From Bordetella genomosp. 5 (GTDB taxonomy: Bacteria; Pseudomonadota; Gammaproteobacteria; Burkholderiales; Burkholderiaceae_B): DNA of 64,000 nucleotides. Both the position numbers and the translations under genes were made by a program. The notes below the pieces were generated by a model. It worked only from the letters and a program-made list of their open reading frames with translations. It did not search any database and was not told where the DNA came from. The stretch spans positions 62,001-126,000 of the forward strand of contig NZ_NEVN01000007.1 of NCBI RefSeq assembly GCF_002261475.1, read 5' to 3'. Shown here piece after piece: positions 1 to 10,626 of the stretch (position 1 is its first letter; the number at the start of each line of letters is the position of its first letter).

Positions 1-1224
<1,224 letters not shown>

Positions 1225-1596
1225 GATGTGCTCCAGAAGGTGAAAAAGAAGACTGCGGGAACGGGAAACTGTGAAGGCATCCCCATCGGGGTCGGGGTGC
1301 CGGACCGATCGCCGGATCGCGGTGCGCGGGTGCTGCCCTTGGAAAACAGTCTATGCCTCTGCTGCAAAGCAATGCGCGTCTGACTCTTATATAAGATGAA
1401 AAATATATTCCTTTAAAATCAACAAATTAAAAGAACCATTTCGCATAGCGAAAGGATTTTCGGTACCGTGAAATGAGCCTACGTTGCCGCGCAACATGCG
1501 TTTTCGCATGCCGCGATGAGCGTTTCACGGTATGAAAAATGCGCGCTTCCGGCAGCGCCTACAATGCCGTCTGGCTTCTCTAGACCCTCATCACGA
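1225..1596. promoter_or_regulatory. divergent aceA/queF control region with palindromes
   Basis: A 372-bp gene-free region with an AT-rich core (about 1385-1440) in otherwise GC-rich DNA. It contains a perfect inverted repeat TTTCGC-ATA-GCGAAA at 1439-1453, a further TTTCGCAT at 1502-1509, and the 10-mer TACCGTGAAA at 1464-1473 repeated in inverse as TTTCACGGTA at 1523-1532. These look like binding sites for one or two dimeric regulators. The regulator is not in the window; IclR-type or RamB/ScfR-type control of the glyoxylate shunt is an inference only. Confidence 0.6.
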
Positions 1597-2442
1597 ATGT
1601 CGCTGTCCAACGCCCCGCTGGGCCACTCTGTCGCCTACCCCTCCGCCTACGATCCGTCGCTGCTGTTTCCCATTCCGCGCGCCGCCAATCGCGAGGCGCT
1701 CGCCCTGGACGAACTCCCGGGCGCGCAAGCCGGCACGCTGCCGTTCCGCGGCGCGGATCTCTGGAATGCGTACGAGCTCTCCTGGCTCGATGCGAAGGGC
1801 AAGCCGCGCGTGGCGATGGCCACGTTCACCGTGCCGGCCGACAGCCCCAACATCATCGAATCGAAGTCGTTCAAGCTCTATCTGAATTCGTTCAACCAGA
1901 CGCGCCTGGCCAATGCGCAGATGCTGCGCGATCACCTCGAGCGCGATCTGAGCCTGGCGGCCGGCGCGCCGGTCGGGCTGGATTTCATCCTGCCGCAGCG
2001 TTTCGGTGATCTGGCGATGGGCGAGCTGCGGGGCGACTACCTCGACAAGCTCGACGTGGAGATCGACACCTATGAGCCGGCGCCGCAACTGCTGAAAGTG
2101 ACGGGCGACGAGATCGTCGAAGAGACGCTGGCGTCGCGCCTGCTGAAATCGAATTGCCCCGTGACCGGCCAGCCCGACTGGGCCAGCGTGCAGATCCACT
2201 ATCGGGGCCGTCCGCTGGATCGCGCGGCGCTGCTGAAGTACATCGTGTCGTTCCGCCAGCACGCGGAGTTTCACGAGCACTGCGTCGAACGCATCTTTAC
2301 GGACGTGATGCGCGCCTGCCAGCCCGAATGGCTGACCGTGTATGCGCGCTACACGCGCCGCGGCGGCCTGGATATCAATCCCTGGCGCAGCAACGCGCCG
2401 GGCGCGGCGCTGCCCGCCGATGTGCGGATGGTGCGTCAATAA
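1597..2442 (+). CDS. queF: NADPH-dependent 7-cyano-7-deazaguanine (preQ0) reductase
   Basis: Reduces the nitrile of preQ0 to preQ1 in queuosine biosynthesis. The 281-residue length fits the long, two-domain (E. coli-type) QueF of 282 residues. Visible signatures are [15 protein letters not shown] near residue 90 (the QueF motif, NADPH binding) and [13 protein letters not shown] with the catalytic Cys near residue 187. The start at 1597 ([11 protein letters not shown]) was preferred over an upstream in-frame start because the homologous N-terminus begins here. It stands alone, followed by a hairpin and a convergent MFS gene. Confidence 0.96.
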   Translation: MSLSNAPLGHSVAYPSAYDPSLLFPIPRAANREALALDELPGAQAGTLPFRGADLWNAYELSWLDAKGKPRVAMATFTVPADSPNIIESKSFKLYLNSFNQTRLANAQMLRDHLERDLSLAAGAPVGLDFILPQRFGDLAMGELRGDYLDKLDVEIDTYEPAPQLLKVTGDEIVEETLASRLLKSNCPVTGQPDWASVQIHYRGRPLDRAALLKYIVSFRQHAEFHEHCVERIFTDVMRACQPEWLTVYARYTRRGGLDINPWRSNAPGAALPADVRMVRQ

Positions 2443-2512
2443 GACAGGCCGAGGCGGGCCGGCGCGCGGCACGCCGAGGCGTGGGCGCCTGGCTTTGCGT
2501 GAGCCGATAGAC

Positions 2513-2536
2513 GAAGGGCGGCCAGGGCCGCCCTTC
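2513..2536. terminator. bidirectional hairpin between convergent queF and MFS gene
   Basis: Perfect 11-bp stem GAAGGGCGGCC / GGCCGCCCTTC with a 2-base centre, lying between the two convergent stop codons. There is no T-run, so it may act as a weak or Rho-assisted terminator. Confidence 0.45.
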
Positions 2537-2547
2537 GCATTGCCGCA

Positions 2548-3969
2548 TCAGGCGGCGCGGCGCGCCTGGATCGCGATCCACTGGGCGAGCACCGCGCCCA
2601 GGGCGAAGGCGATGCCCGCCCCCACCCACGGCCCATGCGAGAGGCCGGCGTCCAGCAGCAGACCGAAGGCCAGCGGCCCGAAGGCCGAGCCGACGTCCAT
2701 GCCCGAATAGACCAGGCCATAGACGGAGCCGGTGGCGCCCTTGGGCGTCACGCGGCGGATCAGCATGTCGCGCGAAGGCGCGGCCACGCCGGCGCAAAAA
2801 CCGGCCACGGCCACGACGCCCGCCGCGAGACTGGCCGGCACCCAGCCCATCGCGAGCACCACCAACGTGAGACCGGCCATCAACAGCGCCGCGGTCACGG
2901 TGCGCTCGGTCCGCGGCGTTGCCGAGACCAGGAAACCGCCCGCGGCCATGCCGACGGCGGACGCCACCATATAGCCGGACAGCGCGCCGCTCGCCACGAC
3001 CTTGGACAGGTCATAGAGCTGCTGCAGCAGCGGGATCGTGTAGTTCTGCACCGACGACAGCGCCACCGAGGTGCAGGCGAAAAAGAGGAACGCGCCCCAC
3101 AGCGCGGGGCGGGCCAGCAGATCCTGCAGGGTCTGCCAGGCGGACGCGGACGGCGCGGCGGGCCGGGCAGGCGCGGCAGCGGCAGCCCCGGCCGCAGTGG
3201 CTTCCCTAGCGACGCCCGGCGTGGCGACGCCCGGCGTGGCAATGCCCGGCGTCGCGATGCCCGCGGTCGCGCTGGTGCCGCCCGACGCAGCGGCGCCCGA
3301 CGCAGCGGCGCCCGACGCAGCGACGCCCGACGCAGCGGCGCCCGACACCTCATCGGCATCGTCCTCGTCGGCCAGCAGACGCCGGCCCAGGATGGTCAGA
3401 AGCAGCACCACCGCCACCAGCGCGGCCGCCGAGAACGCGGCCACGCGCCAGTTGGCGAGCAGCGTGATGCTGGTGATGAACACCGGTGTCAGCGCCCACC
3501 CGAGGTTGCCGGTCAGGCCATGCAGCGAAAAGGCATGTCCCAGGCGGGCCGGCGAAACGCGGTGGTTGATGAGCGAGTAATCCGCCGGATGGAAGATCGA
3601 ATTGCCGATCCCGCCGATTACCGCCGCCAGCATCAGCATGGCGTAGCCGTTGGCCGCGCCGATCAGGGAAGCGGACAGCACGAAGGCGGCCAGCCCGAAC
3701 CACAGGACGGGACGCGCCCCGATGCGGTCGACCACGAAGCCCGACGAAGCCTGGCCCACGCCCGACACCACGTAGAACACCGACACCAGCAAACCGAGCC
3801 GGGCGAAATCGAGACCGAACTCCTGCCCCAGCGACACGTACAGCGAGGGCAGCAGCAGCTGGAAAAAGTGCGAACTGGCGTGCGCCACGCCGATCAGCAT
3901 GATGGTCTGCCAATCGCGCCGGCGCAGGTCCGGGGAGTCCAGGGGAGCGGTATCGACTGCGGTATTCAT
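2548..3969 (-). CDS. MFS transporter, Fsr-like, with repeat-expanded central loop
   Basis: Major facilitator exporter in the inner membrane. The first half has HASSHFFQLLLPSLY in TM1 and FHPADYSLIN near residue 125, which resemble the fosmidomycin-resistance (Fsr) branch; the substrate is unknown. Twelve hydrophobic segments can be followed, six on each side of a cytoplasmic loop. That loop (about residues 205-270) is enlarged by a low-complexity block of AASGA and ATPGV pentapeptides encoded by a 15-bp minisatellite. The 473-residue length exceeds the usual 400 or so by about the size of this insert. Convergent with queF and not in an obvious operon. The start at 3969 has AAGG upstream. Confidence 0.85.
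   Translation of the reverse strand: MNTAVDTAPLDSPDLRRRDWQTIMLIGVAHASSHFFQLLLPSLYVSLGQEFGLDFARLGLLVSVFYVVSGVGQASSGFVVDRIGARPVLWFGLAAFVLSASLIGAANGYAMLMLAAVIGGIGNSIFHPADYSLINHRVSPARLGHAFSLHGLTGNLGWALTPVFITSITLLANWRVAAFSAAALVAVVLLLTILGRRLLADEDDADEVSGAAASGVAASGAAASGAAASGGTSATAGIATPGIATPGVATPGVAREATAAGAAAAAPARPAAPSASAWQTLQDLLARPALWGAFLFFACTSVALSSVQNYTIPLLQQLYDLSKVVASGALSGYMVASAVGMAAGGFLVSATPRTERTVTAALLMAGLTLVVLAMGWVPASLAAGVVAVAGFCAGVAAPSRDMLIRRVTPKGATGSVYGLVYSGMDVGSAFGPLAFGLLLDAGLSHGPWVGAGIAFALGAVLAQWIAIQARRAA
3209..3349. repeat. 15-bp minisatellite inside the MFS gene
   Basis: Two adjoining blocks: four units of GCGACGCCCGGCGTG type (3209-3268) and four of GCGGCGCCCGACGCA type (3290-3349), separated by a 21-base divergent segment. 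All keep the reading frame of the minus-strand gene and encode repeated ATPGV/AASGA. The period is exactly 15 bp, so slippage would add or remove whole pentapeptides. Confidence 0.92.
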
Positions 3970-4124
3970 GAAACGGCCTTGCCCGCGGGTGGGGCTGCAT
4001 GGTGCGCGGCGCGGCGGCGCCGGGGTTGTCTCCGAAACCGGCCAGCACGGCCGGCCCGCCAGCCCTCGCCGGCGGTGCTGGAGCGCGGTCGGCCAGGCTC
4101 GCCGCGCTCTCGATGGGATAGAGG

Positions 4125-4154
4125 TAAAGCAAAGGGGCTGCCCCGCGCAGCCCC
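4125..4154 (-). terminator. terminator after pgsA
   Basis: On the minus strand a GGGGCTGC / GCAGCCCC stem with a 5-base loop is followed by CTTTGCTTT. It lies 21 bp past the pgsA stop and probably ends the pdxJ-acpS-nagZ-uvrC-pgsA transcript. Confidence 0.65.
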
Positions 4155-4175
4155 CTCAATGATACGGCCTCGGCC

Positions 4176-4748
4176 TCAGCCCGCTTTTTCGCGGATCGCC
4201 GGCCAGGCGCGTTGCAGGTAATACAGCATCGACCACACGGTGAGCACGGCGGCGACCAGGATCAGCCACGTACCGACCACGCGCAGATCGACACCGCCGA
4301 GCGGCTGATCGTACAGCAGGCACGGGATCGCGATCATCTGCGCGGCGGTCTTGAATTTGCCGAGCCAGTGCACGGCCACACTGCCGCTGGCGCCGATCTT
4401 GGCCATCCACTCGCGCAGGGCCGAAATGGTGATCTCGCGCCCGATGATGATGAGCGAGATGAAGGCATCGACGCGGCTGAGGTCGAGCAGCACGATGAGC
4501 GCGGCGCACACCATGAGCTTGTCGGCCACGGGATCAAGGAAGGCGCCGAAGGCGGAGGTCTGGTTCCAGCGGCGGGCGAGCCAGCCGTCGAACCAGTCGG
4601 TGAGCGCCGCCACGATGAAAGCCAGCGCGGCCAGGGTGTCGCGCACGGGCGTGGACATCCAGCTCTCGGGCACATAAAACAACCCGACCACCAGCGGAAT
4701 CATGGCGATCCGCAACCAGGTCAGGAAAATGGGTACGTTTATCGGCAT
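4176..4748 (-). CDS. pgsA: CDP-diacylglycerol--glycerol-3-phosphate 3-phosphatidyltransferase
   Basis: Makes phosphatidylglycerol phosphate, the committed step to phosphatidylglycerol and cardiolipin, in the inner membrane. The CDP-alcohol phosphatidyltransferase signature DxxDGxxARx8GxxxDxxxD is intact (DWFDGWLARR then GAFLDPVADK, about residues 51-77). Length 190 residues is normal, with several hydrophobic helices. It is the last gene of the minus-strand run, 42 bp after uvrC; the uvrC-pgsA pairing is common in proteobacteria. Confidence 0.96.
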   Translation of the reverse strand: MPINVPIFLTWLRIAMIPLVVGLFYVPESWMSTPVRDTLAALAFIVAALTDWFDGWLARRWNQTSAFGAFLDPVADKLMVCAALIVLLDLSRVDAFISLIIIGREITISALREWMAKIGASGSVAVHWLGKFKTAAQMIAIPCLLYDQPLGGVDLRVVGTWLILVAAVLTVWSMLYYLQRAWPAIREKAG

Positions 4749-4790
4749 AGTGCTCGTATGCTACCTCAGGTCGGCCTCAGCGGGCGGTCA

Positions 4791-6614
4791 TCAGTGCAGG
4801 GCGTCGTAGATCCGCCCGGCCAATTCGTCGGAGATGCCATCGACCGACGCCAGGTCTTCGACACTGGCGGCGATCACCCCCGACAGACCGCCGAAGCGGG
4901 CCAGCAGGCGTTGCCGCCGGCGTGCGCCCACCCCTTCGATCTCTTCGAGGCGCGACACGGTGCGCGCCTTGGCGCGCTTGGCCCGCATCCCGGTGATGGC
5001 GAACCGGTGCGCCTCGTCGCGCACCTGGGCGATCAGCATCAGCGCGGCCGACTCCTTGCCGAGCGCGACCGGCACGCGGCCGTCGGCGAACACCAGCGTT
5101 TCGAGGCCGACTTTGCGGTTCTCGCCTTTGGCCACGCCGACCAGCGCCGCGATATCCAGCCCCAGCTCCACGAAGACCTGGCGCGCCACTTCGACCTGGC
5201 CCTTGCCCCCGTCGATCAGCACCAGGCCCGGCATCTCGGCCTCGCCGTCGGCCACCTTGCCGAAACGCCGGGTCAGCACCTGGCGCATGGCGGCGTAATC
5301 GTCGCCGGGCGTGATGCCCACGATGTTGTAGCGGCGATAAAGCGAGGGTTGCATGTCGTGGTGCAGGAACACGACGCACGACGCCTGCGTCGCCTCGCCC
5401 GCGGTGTGGCTGATGTCGAAACACTCGATGCGCAGCGCGTCCAGCGCGGCTTCGTCGGTGTCCAGGTCCAGCGTTTCGGCCAGCGTACGGGTACGGGCGG
5501 CCTTGGCGCCCGACTCGGTGAGCGCCCGCGCCAACGCCATTTCGGCGTTTTTCTCGGCTTGTTCCAGCCAGGAACGGCGCACGCCCTGCGGGCGGGTCAG
5601 CACGCGCGCCCGCGTGCCGGTCTGCTCGGCCAGCAGGGCCAGCAGCTCGGGATCGGGCAAGGCGTGCGTACAGACCAGGATGGGCGGCAGCGGACTGTCG
5701 GTGTAGTGCTGCGCGACGAAGGCTTCCAGCACGTTGGCCGCCTCCTCGCCTTCGGCGTGCGCCGGGAAGAACGGCTTGTCGCCCAGGTGGCGTCCGCCGC
5801 GCACCATGGCGAGATTGACGCAGACCTTGCCGCCCGCGCTCGCCACCGCGATCACGTCGGTATCGTCGCCACCGGCGTTTTCCATGGTCTGCTGATGCAG
5901 CACGCGCGACAGCGATCCCATCTGGTCACGCAAGGCGGCGGCTTCTTCGAAGCGCAGGGATTCGGATGCCTGAAGCATGCGCGCCTCGATCTCGCCCATG
6001 ACCTCCTGCGCTTCGCCATTCAGAAAGCGCACGGCGCGATGCACGTCGCGTTCGTACTCGTCGGGCTCGATCGCTTTGACACAGGGCGCCGAGCAGCGCC
6101 CGATCTGATGCAGCAGACAGGGCCGCGACCGGTTGGAAAACACCGTGTCTTCGCAGGTGCGCAGCCGGAATACCTTCTGCAGGATCTGGATCGTTTCGCG
6201 CACCGCCCATGCGTTGGGATAGGGCCCGAAAAACTGCCCGCGCTTGTTGGTCGCGCCACGGTAGTAGGCGATGCGCGGCCAGGCATGGCCGGTGATCCAC
6301 AGATACGGATAGGACTTGTCGTCGCGAAACAGGATGTTGTATCGCGGGCGCAGGCTCTTGATGAGGTTGTTTTCGAGGATCAGCGCCTCGGCCTCGGAGC
6401 GCGTGACCGTGACCTCGACGGTCGCGACCCTGGCCACCATCTGCGCGATGCGCGGGCTGGCGAGGTTCTTCTGGAAATAGGACGAGACGCGCTTCTTCAG
6501 GTCGCGCGCCTTGCCCACATACATCACCTGGCCGTCGGCATCGAGATGCCGGTACACGCCCGGCAGATGCGGCAGATCAGCGAGAAACGATTTGAGATTG
6601 AATGCGTCGGGCAT
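4791..6614 (-). CDS. uvrC: UvrABC excinuclease subunit C
   Basis: Incises DNA on both sides of a bulky lesion after UvrB loading. Domains in order: GIY-YIG nuclease at the N-terminus ([12 protein letters not shown] and [12 protein letters not shown], residues about 17-45), a Cys-rich stretch, a UVR motif near residues 200-235 ([16 protein letters not shown]), an RNase H-like C-terminal nuclease ([20 protein letters not shown]), and a terminal helix-hairpin-helix ([18 protein letters not shown]). 607 residues is typical. The ATG at 6614 was chosen because [15 protein letters not shown] is the conserved N-terminus; this start lies inside nagZ, giving a 38-bp overlap. Confidence 0.97.
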   Translation of the reverse strand: MPDAFNLKSFLADLPHLPGVYRHLDADGQVMYVGKARDLKKRVSSYFQKNLASPRIAQMVARVATVEVTVTRSEAEALILENNLIKSLRPRYNILFRDDKSYPYLWITGHAWPRIAYYRGATNKRGQFFGPYPNAWAVRETIQILQKVFRLRTCEDTVFSNRSRPCLLHQIGRCSAPCVKAIEPDEYERDVHRAVRFLNGEAQEVMGEIEARMLQASESLRFEEAAALRDQMGSLSRVLHQQTMENAGGDDTDVIAVASAGGKVCVNLAMVRGGRHLGDKPFFPAHAEGEEAANVLEAFVAQHYTDSPLPPILVCTHALPDPELLALLAEQTGTRARVLTRPQGVRRSWLEQAEKNAEMALARALTESGAKAARTRTLAETLDLDTDEAALDALRIECFDISHTAGEATQASCVVFLHHDMQPSLYRRYNIVGITPGDDYAAMRQVLTRRFGKVADGEAEMPGLVLIDGGKGQVEVARQVFVELGLDIAALVGVAKGENRKVGLETLVFADGRVPVALGKESAALMLIAQVRDEAHRFAITGMRAKRAKARTVSRLEEIEGVGARRRQRLLARFGGLSGVIAASVEDLASVDGISDELAGRIYDALH

Positions 6615-7659
6615 GCTGGTAACGGGTCTGGGCCTGCAGCGCATCCCAGGTGGGCGCGGCAAACGCGGGCATCAGGCGGCGGATGCGTTCGATCGAGACG
6701 GGGTCGTGCACGACCTTCAGACGTGCAAGCAGCTCATCGGCCAGATCGGGGCGGTTGCACACCAGCACCATGTCGCAGCCGGCGGACAGCGCGGCCTCGG
6801 CACGCGCCAGGATGTCGCCCGCGACCGAGGCGCCTTCCATGGTGAGGTCGTCGGAAAACACCACGCCATCGTAGCCCAGGCGCTCGCGCAGGATCTCGGT
6901 GACCCAGCGGCGCGAGAACCCCGCGGGTTGCGCGTCGACCTTGGGATAGATCACGTGCGCCGGCATCACGGAGGGAATGACGCCGTCGCCCAACCAGGCG
7001 TAGGGCGCGCCGTCTTCCTTGAGGATGCGTTCGAGCGGACGCGGATCGACCGGAATTTCGTGATGCGAGTCGGCGCTGACGAAACCATGACCCGGGAAAT
7101 GCTTGCCGCACGCCGTCATGCCGGCCAGCGCCAGGCCCTGCGCCAGCGCACGCGCCAGCATCGCCACCACGCGCGCGTCGCGGTGGAAGGCGCGGTCGCC
7201 GATCACCTTGCTGACGCCGTAGTCGAGGTCGAGCACGGGCGTGAAGCTCATGTCGACGCCGCACGCGCGCAGCTCGGCGGCCAGCACGTAGCCGGCTTCG
7301 GTGGCGGCGCGCATGGCCTCGAGCGGATCGCGATCCCACAGAAGGCCCAGCGCGGCCATCGGCGGCAGCGCCGTGAAACCGTCTTCGCGAAAGCGCTGCA
7401 CGCGGCCGCCTTCGTGGTCGACCGCGATCAGCAGCGGCTCGCCGCGCGCGTCATGGATGCGGCGGGTGAGCTCGGTGAGCTGCGCACGATTCTCGAAATT
7501 GCGCGCGAACAGAATCACGCCGCCCACGAGCGGATTGCGCAGGCGGGCTTTTTCTTCGTCGGTGAGGCGCGTGCCGGCCACGTCGACCATCACGGGACCG
7601 GGCGGGAGGTGCTTGTGGGCCTTGCCCTTGGAATCTTTCTTGGATTTCTTGCCAGCCAT
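6577..7659 (-). CDS. nagZ: beta-N-acetylglucosaminidase
   Basis: Glycoside hydrolase family 3 enzyme that removes GlcNAc from anhydromuropeptides during cytoplasmic peptidoglycan recycling; in many Gram-negatives its products feed AmpC induction. Visible signatures are KHFPGHG with the following ADSHHEIP loop, whose His is part of the catalytic dyad, and [10 protein letters not shown] carrying the nucleophile Asp. 360 residues is normal; a Lys-rich 20-residue N-terminal tail precedes the barrel. It overlaps uvrC by 38 bp and follows acpS by 41 bp, so it is probably translationally linked to uvrC. Confidence 0.96.
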   Translation of the reverse strand: MAGKKSKKDSKGKAHKHLPPGPVMVDVAGTRLTDEEKARLRNPLVGGVILFARNFENRAQLTELTRRIHDARGEPLLIAVDHEGGRVQRFREDGFTALPPMAALGLLWDRDPLEAMRAATEAGYVLAAELRACGVDMSFTPVLDLDYGVSKVIGDRAFHRDARVVAMLARALAQGLALAGMTACGKHFPGHGFVSADSHHEIPVDPRPLERILKEDGAPYAWLGDGVIPSVMPAHVIYPKVDAQPAGFSRRWVTEILRERLGYDGVVFSDDLTMEGASVAGDILARAEAALSAGCDMVLVCNRPDLADELLARLKVVHDPVSIERIRRLMPAFAAPTWDALQAQTRYQHARRIQSQIVSR

Positions 7660-7700
7660 GGCGCGGCGTCCTTGTGGAGGTAGAGGAATGATCGCGTGCT

Positions 7701-8177
7701 TCAGCGCGGCCGGCTCTCGACGATGACATAGGCGGCCGCCATGTCGATCTCGTCGGTCAGCGACACGTGCGCGGCGCCGAAGCGGGCGTCATACCAGGTC
7801 TTGAGTTCGGGGGCGATGACCAGCACCGGCCGCCCGCCCGGGGCATTGAGCGTCTGCACGCGCGTCCAGGTCATGGGCATGCGCATGCCCAATCCCACGG
7901 CCTTGGAGAAGGCCTCCTTGACCGCGAAACGCGTGGCCAGGAAACGCACGCCCCGCATCGGGTCGCGGGCGCGTCGGGCATGGAATTTCTGCAATTCCTG
8001 CTCGCCCAGGATTTTTTCGGCGAAACGATCGCCATGGCGCGCGAGCGCGCGCTCGATGCGGTCGATGCGGATCAGGTCCAGACCGATGCCGGCGATCGCG
8101 CCCATGGGCAGAGGCGCGGAGACCGGCGCGGCATCGGCGGCGGACGGGAGGGTCGGCTCGGAAACGGAATCGGTCAT
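7701..8177 (-). CDS. acpS: holo-[acyl-carrier-protein] synthase
   Basis: Transfers phosphopantetheine from CoA to acyl carrier protein. The core begins [16 protein letters not shown] and contains [16 protein letters not shown], the two metal- and CoA-binding motifs of AcpS. The start is uncertain: ATG at 8177 gives 158 residues with a Pro/Ala-rich 25-residue lead, ATG at 8105 gives the more usual 134, and a GTG at 8273 gives 190. No start has a strong Shine-Dalgarno. It sits between pdxJ and nagZ, the conserved proteobacterial order. Confidence 0.92.
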   Translation of the reverse strand: MTDSVSEPTLPSAADAAPVSAPLPMGAIAGIGLDLIRIDRIERALARHGDRFAEKILGEQELQKFHARRARDPMRGVRFLATRFAVKEAFSKAVGLGMRMPMTWTRVQTLNAPGGRPVLVIAPELKTWYDARFGAAHVSLTDEIDMAAAYVIVESRPR

Positions 8178-8346
8178 GGCAAGGTCGGGCAGTACGCGGC
8201 GGGCGATCGTGACGGGCGCATCACGGCGCGCATGCGCCGCGGCCCGAGGCACGGTGGAGGTCCATCGGATCACCCATCATACGCGAGCGGGTAAGGCGCC
8301 GGCGTGACCGGTGGCGAGCCCGCGTAACCGCGCAACACGGCGCGGC

Positions 8347-9075
8347 TCAGCGTCCGCGCGCGGCCTCGACCATCAGCGCCTTCATGTCGCGCACGGCCTT
8401 GTCCCAGCCGTCGAACACGGCCTGCGCCACGATGGCGTGGCCGATATTGAGCTCGGACAGTCCGGGCAGCGCGGCCACGGGCTTGACGTTGCCGTAATGC
8501 AGGCCGTGGCCCGCATTGACGCGCAGCCCGAGGCGCACGCCCACCGCCACGGCGGCACGAATGCGTTCGAGCTCGGCCTCGGCCTGTGCGCCCTCGGCCT
8601 CGGCGTAGGCGCCGGTGTGCAGCTCGATCACGGGCGCGCCCACGCGGGCGGCCGCCTCGATCTGGCTCGCTTCGGGATCGATGAAGAGCGACACGCGAAT
8701 GCCCGCGGCCTGCAGCTGCGCCACGGCCGCGGCGACCGCGGCCTCGGCGCCGATGACATCGAGCCCGCCTTCGGTGGTGAGCTCGGTGCGCTTTTCGGGC
8801 ACCAGGCAGACGTCGTCGGGCTTGACCTCGCAGGCGATGGCCAGCATCTCGGGCGTGATCGCGCACTCGAGATTCATGCGGGTGCGCAGGAGCGGCCGGA
8901 TGGCGTGCACGTCGGCATCCTGGATGTGGCGGCGGTCTTCGCGCAGGTGCAGCGTGATGAGGTCGGCGCCGGCCTCTTCCGCGCGTACGGCGGCGGCGAC
9001 CGGGTCGGGGTACTGGGTGTGGCGCTGCTGCCGCAGGGTGGCCACGTGATCGATGTTGACGCCGAGTTCTATCAT
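8347..9075 (-). CDS. pdxJ: pyridoxine 5'-phosphate synthase
   Basis: Condenses 1-deoxyxylulose 5-phosphate with aminoacetone phosphate in the last step of de novo vitamin B6 synthesis. Starts [16 protein letters not shown], the hallmark PdxJ N-terminus, followed by [11 protein letters not shown] and the [10 protein letters not shown] segment; 242 residues is the normal length. Only 15 bp separate it from the stop codon of the upstream outer-membrane efflux gene, with no clear Shine-Dalgarno and no room for a promoter in the gap. Confidence 0.97.
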   Translation of the reverse strand: MIELGVNIDHVATLRQQRHTQYPDPVAAAVRAEEAGADLITLHLREDRRHIQDADVHAIRPLLRTRMNLECAITPEMLAIACEVKPDDVCLVPEKRTELTTEGGLDVIGAEAAVAAAVAQLQAAGIRVSLFIDPEASQIEAAARVGAPVIELHTGAYAEAEGAQAEAELERIRAAVAVGVRLGLRVNAGHGLHYGNVKPVAALPGLSELNIGHAIVAQAVFDGWDKAVRDMKALMVEAARGR

Positions 9076-9090
9076 GGTGTTGCGCCGCGG

Positions 9091-10626
9091 CTAGGGCCGC
9101 GAGTTCTGCTGAGTAGGTTGGGAAGCTTGCTGGTCAGCAGGGATTGTATGTTCCTGCCAGCCTCCGCCCAAGGCCTTGTACAGCTCGACCCGGTTGGTGA
9201 GGGACGCCAGGCCCGCCTGCACCAGGGCGATCTGCGCATTGAAATAGTCGACCTGGGCCGTCTGCACCTGCAGGAAGCTGTCGATCCCGCCCGAGTAGCG
9301 CAGGTTCGACAGTTCGAGCGTGCGCGCCGACGAGGTCTGCAGACCGCGCAGGGCATCGAGCTGGGCGCTGTAGGTGGCTTCGCCGGCCAGCGCGTCCGAC
9401 ACTTCGCGGAACGCCTGCTGGATGGTCTGCTCGTACTGCGCCACGCTGATGTTCTGGCGCGCGCGGGCGAGGTTCAGGCCCTCGACGATGCTGCCGCCCG
9501 AAAACAAGGGCATGGTCAGCTGCGGCGAGAAGCTCCAGTAGCCCTGCCCGCCCCGGAACAGCCGGTCGAGGTCGGGGCTGGCCACGCCCAGCAGGCCCGT
9601 CAGCGAGATCGTCGGGAAGAAAGCCGCGCGGGCCGCGCCGATGTTGGCGTTGGCCGAGCGCAGCTGATTCTCGGCCGCCAGAATGTCGGGACGGCGCTCG
9701 AGAATATCGGACGGCAGGCCCGCCGGCACGGTGGCCAGGATCTGGTCGCGGCCGAACTCGGCCGGCGCCGGCAGATCGTCGGGCAATGCCGGCACGCCGA
9801 CCACCACGAGCAGCGCATTGATCGCCTGCGCACGCGTGCGCGCCAGGCTGGCGAGATCCGCCGAGGCCTGATCGAGCAGCGCCTTGGACTGGTTGAAGTC
9901 GAGCTCGGAGGCCACGCCGCCTTCGAAGCGGGTCTTGGCGAGCCGGAACGACTCTTCGCGCGAGGCCAGCGTCTTCTGGGTCAGCTCGAGCTGGACATCG
10001 GCCGCACGCAGGTTGAAATACGACTGCGCCACCGAGCCGACCAGCGTGATGTGCACGGAGCGCTGCGCCTGCTCGGTCGAGAGGTACTGCTGGTAGGCCG
10101 CTTCGGACAGATTGCGCAAGCGGCCGAACAGATCGATCTCGAACGTGGTGAGGCCGATGCCGGCCTGCCAGGAGCTCGAGATCGAGGTGGAATCGGGACC
10201 GCCCACGCGCATGTCGCGCGGCAGACGCTGACGCTGGCCCTGCACGCCCACGCCGATGGCGGGCCACTGCGAGCCGCGTTGCACGCCATACTGAGCCCGC
10301 GCCTCTTCGACGCGTTGCACGGCGACACGCAGATCGCGGTTGTTGACCAGCGCGAGCTCGATGAGCTTCTGCAGGCGCGGATCATGGAAGAACTCGCGCC
10401 AGCCGATTTCGGCCGCCGGCACCGCGCCCGCCGGCGCGACGTTCGCGGCGGGCTGGGTGCCCAGGTCGGTGGCACGGTCGTAGGCGCCATAGCGCACGCT
10501 GGGTTGTTCGGGCCAGTTGGACTGCACCGGCGACTCGGGACGCTCGTACTTGGGCGCCAGCGAGCAGCCGGCCAGGGCCGCCACGGTCAGCGCCAGGGCG
10601 CTACGCTTGAACATCAGGGCCGTCAT
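9091..10626 (-). CDS. RND efflux outer-membrane lipoprotein (OprM/NodT family)
   Basis: Trimeric outer-membrane channel of a tripartite drug efflux pump. The N-terminus is a lipoprotein signal with lipobox LAGC (Cys near residue 21). The body shows the two-fold repeated outer-membrane efflux domain; RPDILAAENQLRSANANIGAARAAFFPTI is split here by LxxxRRPD-type motifs typical of NodT proteins. 511 residues. The ATG at 10626 overlaps the TGA of the RND gene by four bases (ATGA), so the two are translationally coupled. Third gene of the pump operon. Confidence 0.94.
   Translation of the reverse strand: MTALMFKRSALALTVAALAGCSLAPKYERPESPVQSNWPEQPSVRYGAYDRATDLGTQPAANVAPAGAVPAAEIGWREFFHDPRLQKLIELALVNNRDLRVAVQRVEEARAQYGVQRGSQWPAIGVGVQGQRQRLPRDMRVGGPDSTSISSSWQAGIGLTTFEIDLFGRLRNLSEAAYQQYLSTEQAQRSVHITLVGSVAQSYFNLRAADVQLELTQKTLASREESFRLAKTRFEGGVASELDFNQSKALLDQASADLASLARTRAQAINALLVVVGVPALPDDLPAPAEFGRDQILATVPAGLPSDILERRPDILAAENQLRSANANIGAARAAFFPTISLTGLLGVASPDLDRLFRGGQGYWSFSPQLTMPLFSGGSIVEGLNLARARQNISVAQYEQTIQQAFREVSDALAGEATYSAQLDALRGLQTSSARTLELSNLRYSGGIDSFLQVQTAQVDYFNAQIALVQAGLASLTNRVELYKALGGGWQEHTIPADQQASQPTQQNSRP

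Noticed and set aside
8178..8273. GTG at 8273 as the acpS start
   Set aside because: It adds 32 Arg-rich residues not expected for AcpS and has no ribosome site; the shorter starts fit the family better.
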